From Ptychodera flava (Eukaryota; Hemichordata; Enteropneusta; Ptychoderidae), in the NCBI RefSeq assembly GCF_041260155.1, contig NC_091932.1:6347501-6411500 (forward strand): DNA of 64,000 nt, given 5' to 3'. Under the pieces are notes generated by a model. That model was not told where the DNA came from, did no database searches, and saw only the letters and a list, made by a program, of their open reading frames with translations. A program made the translations under genes and the position numbers. Positions 13,401 through 28,200 of the stretch are shown here, one piece after another. The stretch's first letter is position 1. Each line of letters opens with the position of its first letter.

Positions 13401-16400
13401 TCAAAAGTTCAATTGCTGGGCCATGGGTAGTTTTACAGCTATCCAGCCTCTGTTCATCCAACAGACTTCAAACTGTCAGTAAAATTTACTTACTTCGTGA
13501 CAAAACATTGAAACTGTCAGAATTTCGCTAGTCAAAATTAATGTCAAAAGTGGGATAATTAAGCATGTTTAGGTAAAGATGTATGAGGCGTTACTTTACA
13601 ATGCAATGTGTATACATAGGTCTGGCAATCTACATGTACGTACACCAGCATGGCATGAACATGCACATAGCAGCATGCAAGTCAGGTATCTCTCTAGGGT
13701 AAGCCCTGACTCATTTTTATGGTTCATTACCAATGGGATGTAATTTACATCATACATGCAATAACAAGTATGTTACAAAACGTAGTCAATGCAATCTTAC
13801 ACTCCCCTTACAAACCCTACAAATATTTTGAAGGGATAGAATCAGCAAACAAACAGATTATTTTTGGTAAGCAGATTGACACAAGGTAGACAATGAAATT
13901 GACACAATTACAGTGTATCAATGGAAAACACATGCAGCAAAGACAAGCTGGGGATACTTACACATAGCCCAATGCATGGAATGTGTTATGGTTTAAGGAA
14001 AAAAGGAACAAAAATTAAAGGGATACATAAACTGAAAGGTAAGTGGATTGGGTGGGGAGCATTCACAGTGAATGCTTCATGCATTGCCATATTTGGGTAC
14101 AATAGTTACGCCAGCATGACATGTACATGCAAAGAGGCGAAGGTGATACATAAGTGTCATGTACATAAACTTCTTTAATTACAGATATTCCTGTAAATGC
14201 AAGTTGTGTCTGCACATTGACATAGCTAAGTATGCAAAATGCACCTACAGATACGATACTCTTACATGTAAATATGAAGAGAAAATTTGGTCTTTTCTAT
14301 CATATATTTTATCATATTGTTACAATTTTTTTGGAAGTATTTTTCAGTCTAATACTGATCGACTATAACAAAACCCCTACAAAACAGCTGGTAAGAAGTT
14401 TAGGGGCAGCTACGTGATCAACTGACCAATCTAGCCATCTATAGCAGGCCTTTAAGCTTTGCTGTCTTCGTACTATCTTTGTTCAAAACTCAGCTGTAGA
14501 GGGCAGTCACACTATCAGTTACATATTTACATATTCTTGCTACTATGATTTTCTGGTCATACATCACAATGAAGATTCAATGACTTACATCATTCAATGT
14601 TCATAGCACTATAAGAATGATATAAACACAAAGTGGTGACAATATATAATATACAGATTGTATAACTGCAACCAAGCAAACCTTTAAATTTGCTTGCTGG
14701 TTTTCCATGCCACCTTTTTCAAATTGTTACTGCCCTTTATAATACGGCTTTGAGAAAAGAGAGTAGAGAGATAGTAATTACTTGACCAACTATTTGCTAC
14801 ACTCTGACCGTTGTGTGTGTGCACTTTCAATTTCACGTAGAATCAGATATACAACGACGGCAGCAGTTCAGTGTATTATTACACTATTGTTAAGTATCTT
14901 GACAATCTCTACCATGGAGTGAATTGATACAATGGTCAAGTCAGTGCACACTATAATAAGATTTAACAGGATAGGCGAGTAAGTGCAAAAAGCATGGCAC
15001 ATTGCCAAAGCAGTGCGTGTATAGCACAGCAAAAACCACAAAACGTGCACCTACCTACTAAAACAACAGTGTAGCAAATGTCCAAAGGTAATAACATAAC
15101 ACAAACTACATGATATAATTATAGACGTGGATATACAATGGTGTTGTTAGAACCAAATCTCCATATTTGAACTCTCACCTTGCAAATCCTGAGAACTATC
15201 TTGAACAACTGCAGCAGGGAATACTTTCTGTAGGTATTCTGTCACTGTATTCAACATATTCTGGAGTAGAGGTCGGATGACAGGTGACAAAGACCGGCCT
15301 GGGGAGGATGTTGATCTCTGGGATGTGGGTACAAGATTTTGAATAGCCTGGAAGAAATCTCTAGCTGACAGTTGAATGGAGTTGATGTCTAGTTGTAGTT
15401 TTTCATTTGAGGTATAGATTTGTGGATAGCGTCTGCGGAGTGCAAGTAACGCAGCCTCAGTACACAGTGCCTTGATATCAGCACCAACATAGCCTACAAC
15501 AGATAAAATAATATGATTTAGAAATTTCACACATTTTCTATCACAACCATGACCTGCATATGGCAGAAAAAAAGATAAACTGGTGACTGATAAATAGAGA
15601 GGCACAGCGTCAGAGAATCACACATAACAGCATCCACAAACAGAAAACAAATCATACTTTTTCTGTTAGCACACAAGACTACATCAAGTGACAGGTATCA
15701 CTTACCCACACATTTTTCACTGACTTCTTTGAGAAAATGATCAGACAGTTTAGGACTCCATTCCTTTGTGTGAATCTTAAGAATACTGTATCTGGCCTAT
15801 GTGGTCAATGAAAAGGATGAATGATGGTTAGGTGGAGATTGTACCTCTTTCATTTACTTATGTATTCAACCTGACAATGTCTGAAACTTTCAATCTTTCT
15901 AATGGTCAAGCGTAACATGAAATGTTTTGATATCTGTGGTTTTGATTTTGAAAATGTTTCTGATTAGCAGTAGATAAATACTGCGGCAATGAGCATGGCA
16001 GAGTATCATACTAATAATGGTAACAAAATGAAAATGATGACGACACTGTGACATGACATCACTACATGTATTCGTTGCAAATTATAAACATGGCTACACT
16101 GTAGAACTATGCAGGATTCACATACCTCCGCTGAAGGTAAAGGAAACATAAACTCTCTATCAAATCTTCCCGGTCTTCTCAATGCTGGATCAATAGAATC
16201 AATTCTATTGGTAGCACCGATCACTACGATTTCCCCTCGCTTGTCTAACCCATCCATCAGGGCGAGGAGGGTGGATACAATTGAACTGTGTATCTGGTCC
16301 TGTCTGCTGGAACGTACTGGTGCCAAGCCATCTATCTCATCAAAGAAAATAATTGAAGGCCTCATTGTGTATGCCTGTGGGGAAATGTAAACAAAAATGT

Positions 16401-18622
16401 CAACATTATGTTGTACTGAGAAAGATAGAAAATTTCAATCTGTATAAACACTTTTCAAGACTGAACTAAGAGAAGAAGAAAACTATTTTCAGGTCATTAA
16501 AGCTTCTCTGAAAGACTCTGTGACTCTCACAAGATATTACGATTCATTTCTTTTCTGTAGTGCTGTTAGAAGAACACATAGACAATAGCGTTGGGGTGGG
16601 TGTTAGGCGTGTGATTAAGGTTGATCAAATGACTAACAATTCTTAACAACTTTATCCACAGTCTAAATTGTACAATATCCAGCAGAGCAACTAACAATAT
16701 ATACCATTCAAGACATACCTGATCAAACAATAACCTAAGTTGTCTCTCAGATTCTCCCACCCATTTACTGAGACAGTCAGCACCCTTCCTCATGAAGAAT
16801 GATACCCTACGGTCATCTTGGCTACACTCATTGGCTAGTGCCCTTGCCACAAGCGTCTTGCCCGTTCCTGGTGGACCATGAAACAGCACACCTCTTGGTG
16901 GCGTTATCTTAAACCGTTCAAAGACCTCTGGGTAGAGTAGAGGGAAAACTACCATCTCTTTCAAAGCCTGGATGTGTTTGCCAAGTCCTCCAACACTTTC
17001 AAATGTCACCTGCAATAGATACATGTAACTCATAATTAACCAGATGTAGATATACATGGAAGCAAATAAATCCTGGTCCAAAAGGACAAACACTACTGGT
17101 TGCCAGAGCTATGTCTATCAGTAATCATGCACATCACATTTTAATATTTACTGCTACACTATAAATCAATAAAATAATCAACATATTGTTCAGTAGAATA
17201 ACTGTATATGCAAATAGTAAGTTATCTTAACATTCAATCAAACTTTGGGAATCTGTCAATGTGCAGTTGCTACTAACAACAAAAATGCTTTTTGAAAACA
17301 AAAGCTTCATTATGAGAGCAGCATGATGCAATATGCAAGTTATCTTTTCCCACTTGGAATTCAGAAAGGAACGTTTCGGAAAAATCACTCTTCTATCTCG
17401 TCTATCTACAGTGTGCCCAAATTGTAACTGTCACGATCTAGAATGACTATGGCTATAGTTGTGTGAATTCCTACAGTTGGATCTTTCTGTTAGATCAAGT
17501 GTGAATGCTGAAAGATGTAATCGAAGTAATTTGTCTGAAACATATCTGTCTTAGAATTCCCAGAGGAAAAAGAAACTTTCATATTTGAAAAACTGCAAAA
17601 AATCTTTTCATGGATGTATAAGAGTAAATAATTTTCATACTATATGACCCATCACTTAGAAAATCATGGTTAGATTTCAGTGGTCAAACAGTATATATAT
17701 AATTATCATTTTTGTATTGCCTCCTTGAAAATCAAATCCTGTATATGCAAACAATGACTTGCAGTACCAAAATTGGTTTGAGAATGGGTTTAGCACTTGA
17801 ATTCTACCAACCGATTTATCAATGGTCATAGGGTCCACGTCAGCCAGGCTTGTACCAATCTTAGCACGGTCCTTGAGGATACCAGACTGTGCAAGGTCTT
17901 CTGGTAGCATATTCATTGGAAGACATCTGTGAAAATTTGGAAAGTGGTTGAGTAATGTGAAGTCAAAATAATACAACTCAGTTTTCAAGTAGCAGAAGAT
18001 TAGCAATACATAACTGTTGATAATCATGCTATCTGATTGTAAATAGGTTACACAATAGATGACAGGGGGCTGCAGGCTGCACAACTAATCAACTTCACTG
18101 TTAATGTATCCAACTCACAGAACAAATATTCACACAGCAAAAGGGTTTTCTGCTTAAAATACACAGGCCACTTGATAACTGGGGTCATTTTGCCAAAAGC
18201 AATCAAGGTAAACTTTTAGAAGTGAACAAGTAATGGGCAAGAAAAACTTTTGTATCCTTGCAATAATTGTCCTAAACATTTCAAACAACTTGAAACAACA
18301 CTTGCACAAAGGAGAAATGGCTTTAACTGTTCTGAATGATCTCAGGGTCCATACACTCAAAGTAGCTTTAAATTCAAGGACTTTCACAAACTTTTTCAGC
18401 AATGACTTTTAGAGGTACAAAATATTTTTCAGATATAATTTTTATTATACATTATTTTACATACCATATCTATCATATAAACACTGACATATTGCCATTT
18501 TTGAAACTTTTGGTGAATTACCAATTTTCAAGGATTTAATTTCATTTTCCACCACTGTTCCAGCTGGCATTAAAATTCAACAACTTTCAAGGTATGTACG
18601 TACACTGTGAACTCTCTCTCTT

Positions 18623-18664
<42 letters not shown>

Positions 18665-19226
18665 CTCGCTCTCTCTCTCTCGCTCTCTCTCTCTCCAGTG
18701 TTCTCAGGATTGGCTAATTTGCATAACAATACAAAAAAATAAAAGGATAAAGTAAAATCTTTTATGCACTTTAAGCACTTCATATATTACATCCATATTT
18801 TCATTCAAAGTCTTCCCGTTCTCTCTAGAATAACATTCAAAATCAGGCGTTTTATGTGATCCTCTGTTACTACATGTTTGTCTGTAGCCAGATTGCTAAA
18901 ACCATGGACGTCCTGTTAAACGGCCTATACATTGTGTGTAAAACACCTAAAGCATCGACATGAAAGGAGAACAGTCTAACATTTCACACATTTTGGCGAT
19001 GGAATAAACCTTTTAATCATCTGGCACGTCGTGTTATCACCACATTAGAACCATTTCACACTTGAAACGCTCACTGAAATAAAAGTGACAAAATCGGCGC
19101 CGAGAAACAATAGGTCTTCAGCCACATTAAAGAGTATCAGCGGACATGAAACAGGATCGGCATGGGCATGGGCGAAAAAAATAAAGGATCAGGGCCGATC
19201 CTGTTAAACGGCCTGGGGAGAACACT

Positions 19227-19285
<59 letters not shown>

Positions 19286-22200
19286 TAAAACATACCTTAG
19301 CCTTGCCCTTGCCATACTCTTAGATTTTCTCCGCTCAAATCTTCTTTCATCATCTGATGAGTCGGAAGAACTTGTTGAAGAACTGTTGTGTGTTGCATGA
19401 CGTCGCCTACATATTGACAGGAGAAAAATCGTGATTATTTTGAAACTCTGTGATAAGGAATGACAAACTATGATGTACAGTTGTAAAAAGTTACAGCTTC
19501 CTTGTATGAAATGACACTTTGATACTGGAGCAGAACACAGAAATAATGTTGATACAAATCTGACCCATGCCTTGCTTTGATACATTACATTATATTGTTA
19601 CTTTCAGTTTTAGCAGGGAGTTAGTGTTGTGTTTTGGTACAGTGGGTTACATACATGTACAGCACTCTAGATTGGAACCTCATAAAATTCCAGTGATTGA
19701 GGATAATCAGTGATGTGATGTGTTATAGAACTTTGCAATCAGCTTTTGCACAGCACTGAAAATACGTCTCTAAAGTTGAAAAGTGGCTTAAATCATGATT
19801 CTCATTGACAGTACCACCTACATTGTACTTTGACACAGAAATCAAGAGCAACATACTGCTATTTGATTTGCTATGGCTTTGTCCATAGTTGAAGATAATG
19901 ACGTCAAAAAAAGACCGACATCGATTTCCTAGTGTTGTACCAATACTACAACATAGTTAGCGATCCATGTTGCAGCAAGCTGACTCTGTACCTAAAGTCT
20001 CATTCTTTATATTGTAAACACTTTGTCTCTTTCACTTGGGAAAAAGGAAGATTTAACTAATGGTGATTTTTAAATTTTTAAGTTTTGCTTTTTTCCAGTT
20101 TGATATTTTTTTAAAAGTTAAAACATGTGAATGATGAAAAAGACAAATGCTGTGTTCTTCCAAGTTGTGGGCTCAGGGACATAAATGATCTCAAGCAAAA
20201 GTTAAAGTTTTGCCAAACTAAAAATGACTGCCACTGTAGGGCCGACTCGCAGCGATTTCGAAGCTGTTATCCAATTGGGTGGCTGAATCTTACCAATATA
20301 ATGAAAACAATACAAATAGACTCCCTAAGTGGCTGTGAATAGTGACAATCGACCAATCAGATATAACCTTGCAAACACGCTGCGAGTCAGCCGCCACTGT
20401 AAGCCGAGGTAACTCTAATGAAATTAATTAGTCTTAAAAAATTCCTGATGCATGAATTACGACAACCCTAAACACTAATAAAAATTGAAGTCAGGTAAAG
20501 TATAGCATTCCTACATGTAGAAGTCTACAATTGCTTGACATTCACCAACTCGTAAGGAGAATATGGTGCATTGCAAGAGTGAAAGATAATTAAATTACAG
20601 CTTGTATTCGAGAATGAACAACAAAACTGAAAAGAGGACTATAAAGTTATTAGTCATATTGACTTTTACCAGCATTTTAGTTTTCTGTGATTTTACTTGA
20701 CATAATTGATTATTTATCAGAATTTACCACAAGAATTTTTTACGCTCGTTTGATATGAATATGATTGACAGGTCTGGGAACTCTTTCTTTCCGCTACAAT
20801 TATTGTAAACAGGAGCACAATTGAATTAATACATTTGTAACAAGTCATCGTTGATGACACAGTCCCCACTTGTTAATGGGTGCTTTGATTACAGGTCCTC
20901 AGAGAGGATAGAGTCCTCTTCATTAGGTCTGTGATAAAAATACTTTTGAATAAATTCGCTTGATACATGTCTGAGTTGTAGTTCAGGACATGAAAAAATC
21001 GTAATAAAATGGCCACATGGTGGCCATAATGGATCGAATCACAAAACAAATCAATGTGCATATGTATGACATACGGTAGGTCAATGTCCTTGTACCAACT
21101 TTGATTAAAATTGGTTGAAATATGACTGAGTTATGGCTTTGTACATGAAAAAATCATAACAAAATGGCCGCACAGCAGCCATATTGGATCGTATCACAAA
21201 ACAAATTAACATGCATATGTATGACATTGGTCAATCTCCTTGTACCAACTTTGAATAAATTTGCTTGATACATGTCTGAGTTATGGTTCTGGACATGAAA
21301 AAACGTAATAAAATGGCCACACGGCGGCCATATTGGATCGTATCACAAAACAAGTCAATGTGCATGTGTATGACATAGGTTGCTGTCCTTGTACCAACTT
21401 TGAATAAAATTGGTTGAGATATGCCTGAGTTATGGCTCTGTACATGATAAAATCGTAACAAAATGGCCGCACGGCGGCCATATTGGATCGTATCACAAAA
21501 AAAATTGATGTGCATAGCTATGACATTGGTCAATGTCCTTGAACCAACTTTGAATAAAATCTGTAGAAACATGCCTGAGTTATGGCTCTGTTAATGAAAA
21601 AATTGTAATAAAATGGCCGCCTGGCAGCCATATTGGATCGTATCACAAAACAAATTGATGTGCATATGTATGACATAGGTCAATGTCCTTGTACCAAGTT
21701 TGAATATAATCGGTTGAGATATGCCTGAGTTATGGCTCTGTACATGAAAAAATCGTAACAAAATGGCCGCACGGCGGCCATATTGGATCGTATCACAAAA
21801 AGAATTGACATGCATATCTATGACATTGGTCAATGTCCTTGTACCAACTTTGAATAAAATCAGTTATAACATGCCTGAATTATGGCTCTGTACATGAAAA
21901 AATCGTAATAAAATGGCCGCCTGGCAGCCATATTGGATCGTATCACAAAACAAATCGACGTGCATCTGTATGACATATGAAGTAATCCTTGTACCAAGTT
22001 TGAATGAAATCGCTTTGGGCATCTCTGAGATATCTGCGTGAACGGACGGACGCACGCACGGACGCACGCACGGACGCACGCACGCACACACGCACGGACA
22101 CGACCAAACCTATAAGTCCCCCCGGACGGTGTCCGTGGGGACTAAAAATACAAAAAATACATTGCTCTCTCAAGTTTATGAGTATCCTACAAGATAAAGC

Positions 22201-25200
22201 TAAAACATACAACCTGTATGATTTGTATACATTGCTGACTTGCTGGTGAGTTTGCATTTGAGTAACTCACATTATGTATAAACCATGGCCAGTTACACAC
22301 ATACCTTTTGATTCCTGGACTGCGTAGTGGTGTCACTTGCCCTTTGTAATGTTTCCTGAGTTTTCTGGATGGTGAATGAAACAAGCCAAGATTCTTCTTC
22401 CTTTGCTGTCGAACTGCAAATCGATATCACATAAAATATTCATATTCAATATCTTTATTGTTGTAGGATTAAGAATTGCTGCAACTTTCCTCATTTTTAA
22501 CAGAACAAATTTATTAGACGTTTTCCTCAATAACTTGGGTTGATCAATAAATTGCACTATGTTTGCAAGTGCATCTAACATCAAAACAAGTGAAACACTC
22601 TTTCTATGCAATTTACAAATGAATGAAAAGTAGGGAATATAATATTGAGGAATACCTTCAGGTTGTATGGCAAATCTCTGTGGAGCTGACTTCTTCTCAC
22701 GGAGGAAATATTTTTGAGTAGGTCTTGACTCTTCCTCCTCATCAGAACTGTCATCTGGAATATTACAAACCAATCAATTCAACCTTTCCAAGGAAAGACA
22801 ATAATGCAACACACCTGGACAATCACTAAAGCTGATCATCAGAGAAAAATGCCTGTATTTGTTGAGTGCTCTGTACAGATGAGAAGAATAGCGTTGTTGG
22901 TCAGAGAGAATGTTCTGGGGATGGTAGCAACAAGCAATTCTTTGATTACTGAACTATGATTAATTGGCAGGTTACAAAAAACCTTTGACAGACAGCAAAG
23001 AAAGTAAGAGAGCAAAGTTTGTACCATCACTTTCATCATCATCATCATCGTCGTCTTCATCGTCAGAAGAATCCTCATCAGTAGATCTATCTCCATCTTT
23101 GGAAGAGCTCTCCGATACTGGAACACCATACACGTTGCGTTTCTTTGGAGGTGGGCGAGGGCGCTTTACTCGCGTATACATGTCCAAAGCCTTGAATTCC
23201 TGATTCATTCAAAAAGAAACAAATGATAAGTTATAAACTTGACAAAATGAATAACATCCTGCACTGTACCAAGCTTGATAACAATTTCCTGTGCTTTCAT
23301 TTGAAACATTGAGAAAATTAAAACTATGCCCTCTGACATGAAGAAATTCAAGGGTCTAAATATTATCATTGCTGGATATAGAAGTTTTATTGCCTAGGCC
23401 AAACATAACCACCTGCATCATGGACTTGTAAATATTACTGACATGTTGATCAAAAGGCATGGCTCAATAAATTGTAATTATATTAATAATAGCAATTACA
23501 ACATCACAAACATGTGAATTCCTCAATACATCTTTACTGCGCACGAAAAGTGAACTGCAATTAGATCATAGATCTTTATATGGACAAAATGATACACTGA
23601 TATACACAGTGTTCCTGTTCAGTGAAACACCCTGCAAAGCCTGAGTGAGGTTCATATTGAAATAACAATGCAATCCTATTTGGGGTGATAGATATTACAT
23701 GTATACTGGGGTCCCAATACCACTTATCTAGATTCAAACACCTTAGCAAATACCCTGTATAGAAAGTACATATTCCTATTAACAGTATGTAAATAGGTTA
23801 AACCCAGTTTTTGAATGGACCGCAGTACAAACAAAAGCCTGTGCAGAATTGTAGATAGAACTCTGTGCATTCCTGTACACATTTATCCATTTATTCCGCT
23901 GTAACTCAGTGCCCGTCCTCCAAATATTGGTGCCACACAACACCAGTGGTAAGACTATGACATTTTATTCTGAAATGGGCCAATTTAATATAAGGCAATT
24001 AGATATCATTTACTTTGAATCTTAAATTTACCTCATCCTCTTGTTGCCGCCTAAGTCTCTCTTCTTCATCAGTTTCAGATTCTGATGCAGACTCTGAATC
24101 AGATTCCTTTTCTTCACTCTCTTCTTTGATCCTTTTTCTGCCTTTGCCATCTGACCTTTTGTTTGTGTAGGGAGTTATGCTAACAGCCCTGGACACTGAA
24201 AGTTCACCTGAAAATTACAGATAAAGTAGTAATAAGTCATCACTGAGAAATGACAATGATACAATGAAGGTGAGAAATTATTTGAATGAGTAGTACAGTA
24301 GACTCAATGGTCAAGAGGCCAAATCTAATCGCCAACATCCCATTGCTTATGACATTGAAAAATCCGTAGCTGGTGTACTGGTGTGTGTTAATCAGTAGGT
24401 ATTATAACACACCTCATCCGCAGTCAGTGTTCTAATACGCCAATTGATAGTCACGTGGGATGCATTCTTTTTGTGCTGATCCGCGTAAATGATGTCATCA
24501 GGCATCATTTGTCGGAACTGTTGCCTGCCAGGCATCAGTTCCGAAAAATGATGCCCGCTGACGTCAAAAAAACTTGGCGCATGCTCGAACTGGAATGTAA
24601 AAAAAGATGTCGTCTGCAGCTGAGCGGAACGATAGTCGAGAAATTTCTCGGTTTACCCTAATTCCTGAAGAAGAACTGAATGCTCTGGTTTCCAACAAGG
24701 ACTCGAAACGAACGAAAACGATAATCAAAGGTGCACTGAACGTTTTGCAGAAGTATTGCGACCCTGTCGGGAAAAAACTTTTTCTGCCGAGCCACTTCAA
24801 CATATTACATCATTCATGCGACAACTTTTGTGTATAGTACATTCTTATGCATGGCTACGGACGAGGTGTGTTATAAAACACATATTGACTGGCCATGCGG
24901 GCGACAGCATACATCTGTACCCCGAGGGACTGCGAGTCACCCCAAAAAACAGACCGTTTCCCTCGGCCTACGGCCTTGGGAAACAGTCTGTTTTTGGGGG
25001 TGACTCACAGTCTGTTTTTGGGGGTGACTCACAGTTCCTCGGGGTACAGACGTACAATATGCTGTCGCCCGCATGGCCAGTCAATATGTGTATACTGTAC
25101 ATAGTACAGAAACCAAGTCACTGCATGCTTGCTTTGCATAAACTAGGCAGAACATTGGAAAAACAACTGCTTAGGGACCTAGGTAACAGTTACAGCCAGC

Positions 25201-28200
25201 TCTCTTTAACCTTTTCCGGCCAAGTCCATACATACTGTGTGGTTGTGGCTCAATACTGCGTTTTACTGATTTGGCAGATTGGGGAATTGACACTCTGGCA
25301 GGAAAAGGGTCAATAAAGCGATTTATGCAAATAAATTCACTGCACTCTATGCAATAGTCTGAGACATTGTGTTTCTGAGCGAAAGTCACAGCAAGTCTCT
25401 GTTAAATACATTTAAGGTTTTGAACGGTAATTTTTTGACATCTCTATGGGGAAACGGAATGGGAAAATGTGCTACTAAATGATGAAATGTACTACATTTC
25501 AGCATTGTATTCCACTTCCCATACAGGTGTCAAACATTACGACTTAAAACACGGACTGTGTTGAACAAAGACTTATTGTGACAGGGCTAAACGTTAATTA
25601 TTGAATGAAATTATTTATTACAACAATATCATATGGACAAGTTGGTCAGGTACATGTACATACCAAGTAAGCTGGCATTATAGGTACTATAAATCATTTT
25701 CCTATTTCGACGACTACTTCGCCTTGGCTCTAGATCACCATTCATCATGGAATGCTCACTGGATTCCTTCTTTGATGATCCTCTGTTGAAAGTGAAGACA
25801 TATGCATCATTAGAAAGTTTCATCCTGTGATCAAAATGTATGATTTTGATGTTATATTTTGAAATGCAAAAGAATGAAATTTTTGGCAACCACTTTTGAT
25901 TCAATGAAAAGAGAATGCCATCATGAGTGTACGATGCTTTTTCATTTTTTTTTGAAGGTCTGGATGATGTATATCCGTAGCTTGAGATAAACATTTTCAA
26001 GCCTTCAAAATGCTACTGACTTTATCAATTGTATTTAATTGCAATGAAAATGTCAACTTACAGCAGTTTTTGTTTCCTGGATAGACGACTGCATTTCAAC
26101 TTGGAAAACATACTGTAGATGTCTACATGTACAACTATAATATATCATATAAACTAAACAAATGTACCTTAATCCATGTGGATAGGTGTTATTCCTGGTA
26201 CTTCTAGAAGAATCTTGCAATTCCTGTAGGATCAAACAGAAGTCAAGTCAACCAAACTACATACATTACACTTCTCCCTCCCACGGATACAGCTGCTTCC
26301 ATAAATACTATTGTTTGCAAAGTTGAACTTGTTACACACAAAACCAGTGTTTTTGTTATCATGGGTAGTACCAAGGTAAAAATTTTCCCTGAAATCCTAT
26401 TAGGAGACAAAAGAAAATTGTAGAAGGGTTCCTAACCGTTTACCTTGGTCCTAGGTACATTGTAACAAAACCTTAGCAAGAACACTGCAACAGCAATCAA
26501 CTTCTCTCAGACTCACATACATGTAATACCAAAAACAACAGACAGGAACATTTATGATACTGATATTACAAAAGTTAACATCTACAACTTTTGACTATTT
26601 CAGGTTTTTAATTTGTTTGGAGTCAATCTTGCACGAGTTGGGTGAAGGAAAGAAAAGTGTTGTTCAATGTGCAAGATTAGAATTTTTCTTTAATTTTTTT
26701 GTTTTTCAGAGATGTGAGTTTCCTTGCAAATGTCCTTGCATTGACTTTTTTTTTCATATTGAGCAATACCAAGCACAAAATAGATTTTAAAATATTTTAA
26801 CCCTTTTTATATATTTGAAACTGTGTAATGGATAAAGTATGGGTCAGTTGGGCCATTTAACAGGTAATTTTTTCTTGCCTTACTGGTGAGGTTCTTTTCT
26901 GATTATTCTCAGCACAAAAGTTTGCATCATAACATTATTATAATGCATGCATCCTTGTGCTTCACAACGAATTTCAGCATACATGAACGTATGTTAGATG
27001 ATCTCTCTCTAAACATGACTAGAGAATTACTTAAGTAAAACTGTAATCAATACAATGCACTAAAACTTATCATCAGGAGCCATTTAATTAGGACAGATTG
27101 AACATACAGTACAAAAAAATTCATTCTCAATTCCAGTACATGTATGTGCATCAGCATGGTGTAAATTGTTTCAACATTTATATATGTATATATTTGCTTT
27201 TGCATTTGGGAAAAGTGGCATGGTTAAGTAGTGACGGACAGGGCAGATAAACTTAAATGGAGGGTCTATAGGCTCACAACATCAATTGACAACAGTAGCC
27301 TCCTGAAACTAATCTTCTGGCCTCATTTCTCACCTCTCCAAAGCAAATGTTAAAACTGCAATATTTTAAATCACTTCACATTAAGCTCTAGATGCGTAAA
27401 CATTAAAAGCAGTATAGGCATTTTTTTTAATTTTCTGATACTAATGTGATGAATTCACTACCATACAGCCAAAAAATATTCAACGGCATTTGCATTTTTA
27501 TTGTTCCCTACATGTATAATAACACTAAACAATCTGTGCTGGAAAAAAGCTTGAACTTTATGAACAGTTTTCAACGGAACTAATGTTGTCTGCAAGAGTT
27601 GCCTTTCATCGCCGGTGCAGTGTTATGAGCAATATGACGAGACAGCAGACTGCTTGTGCTGACATTCAAGGTCAAATAAGACTCCTGTCGAGGTCAGAGT
27701 AACCTATGTGGAATGGGTCGTCAAACAACTGTGTTACGCTGTTCTGTTTAATATAGTGAATTTTGGACTCAAATAACACAGTTTTTGCTTGCCATCCTGT
27801 TTATCTGTGATCAAACCAGCCAAGATGCCACTTTCTTTCGTAATACAACCCTGGATAAAGCGAGTCGACATTTCCCTCCCGGACGTCGATAAAAATGGCG
27901 CCCTCTCACTGCGTTGGATATCGATGATCATCAATGCAAATCAAGTCTGGCTGTCGGCGCGGCATTAGTGGTAAATGAGCTCAAAATCACTGATATCAAC
28001 AATATTTCGGGCCTTCTTTACGTCAAACATTTCGGCATCACACTTCAATAGTTACAGATCCTGGGACATAGCCCGCGAGTGCAAAAACTCTGCCCCGGAC
28101 GGTAAACTTTGAGACTCCACTTCCGCAAACATTGCTCCGGCCGGCCGCCAAGCGGAGAACAATAACATTAAAATTTTGTAGCACAGGGAAAACTACTCAC

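Noticed and set aside
18577-19585. Minus-strand frames rich in Arg-Glu repeats
   Set aside because: Translations of the TC/CT microsatellites; only the ATAD2 exon 8 part (19296-19406) is real coding sequence.
20861-22143. CRISPR-like array of repeats
   Set aside because: Units are about 150 bp, diverged throughout with no constant repeat/variable spacer structure, and the genome is animal.
21231-22257. Several overlapping frames with repeated Cys/Arg/Val or FCDTIQYG-type units
   Set aside because: Produced by the 150-bp tandem array and the GGACGCAC repeat; open in several frames at once, without host-like sequence.
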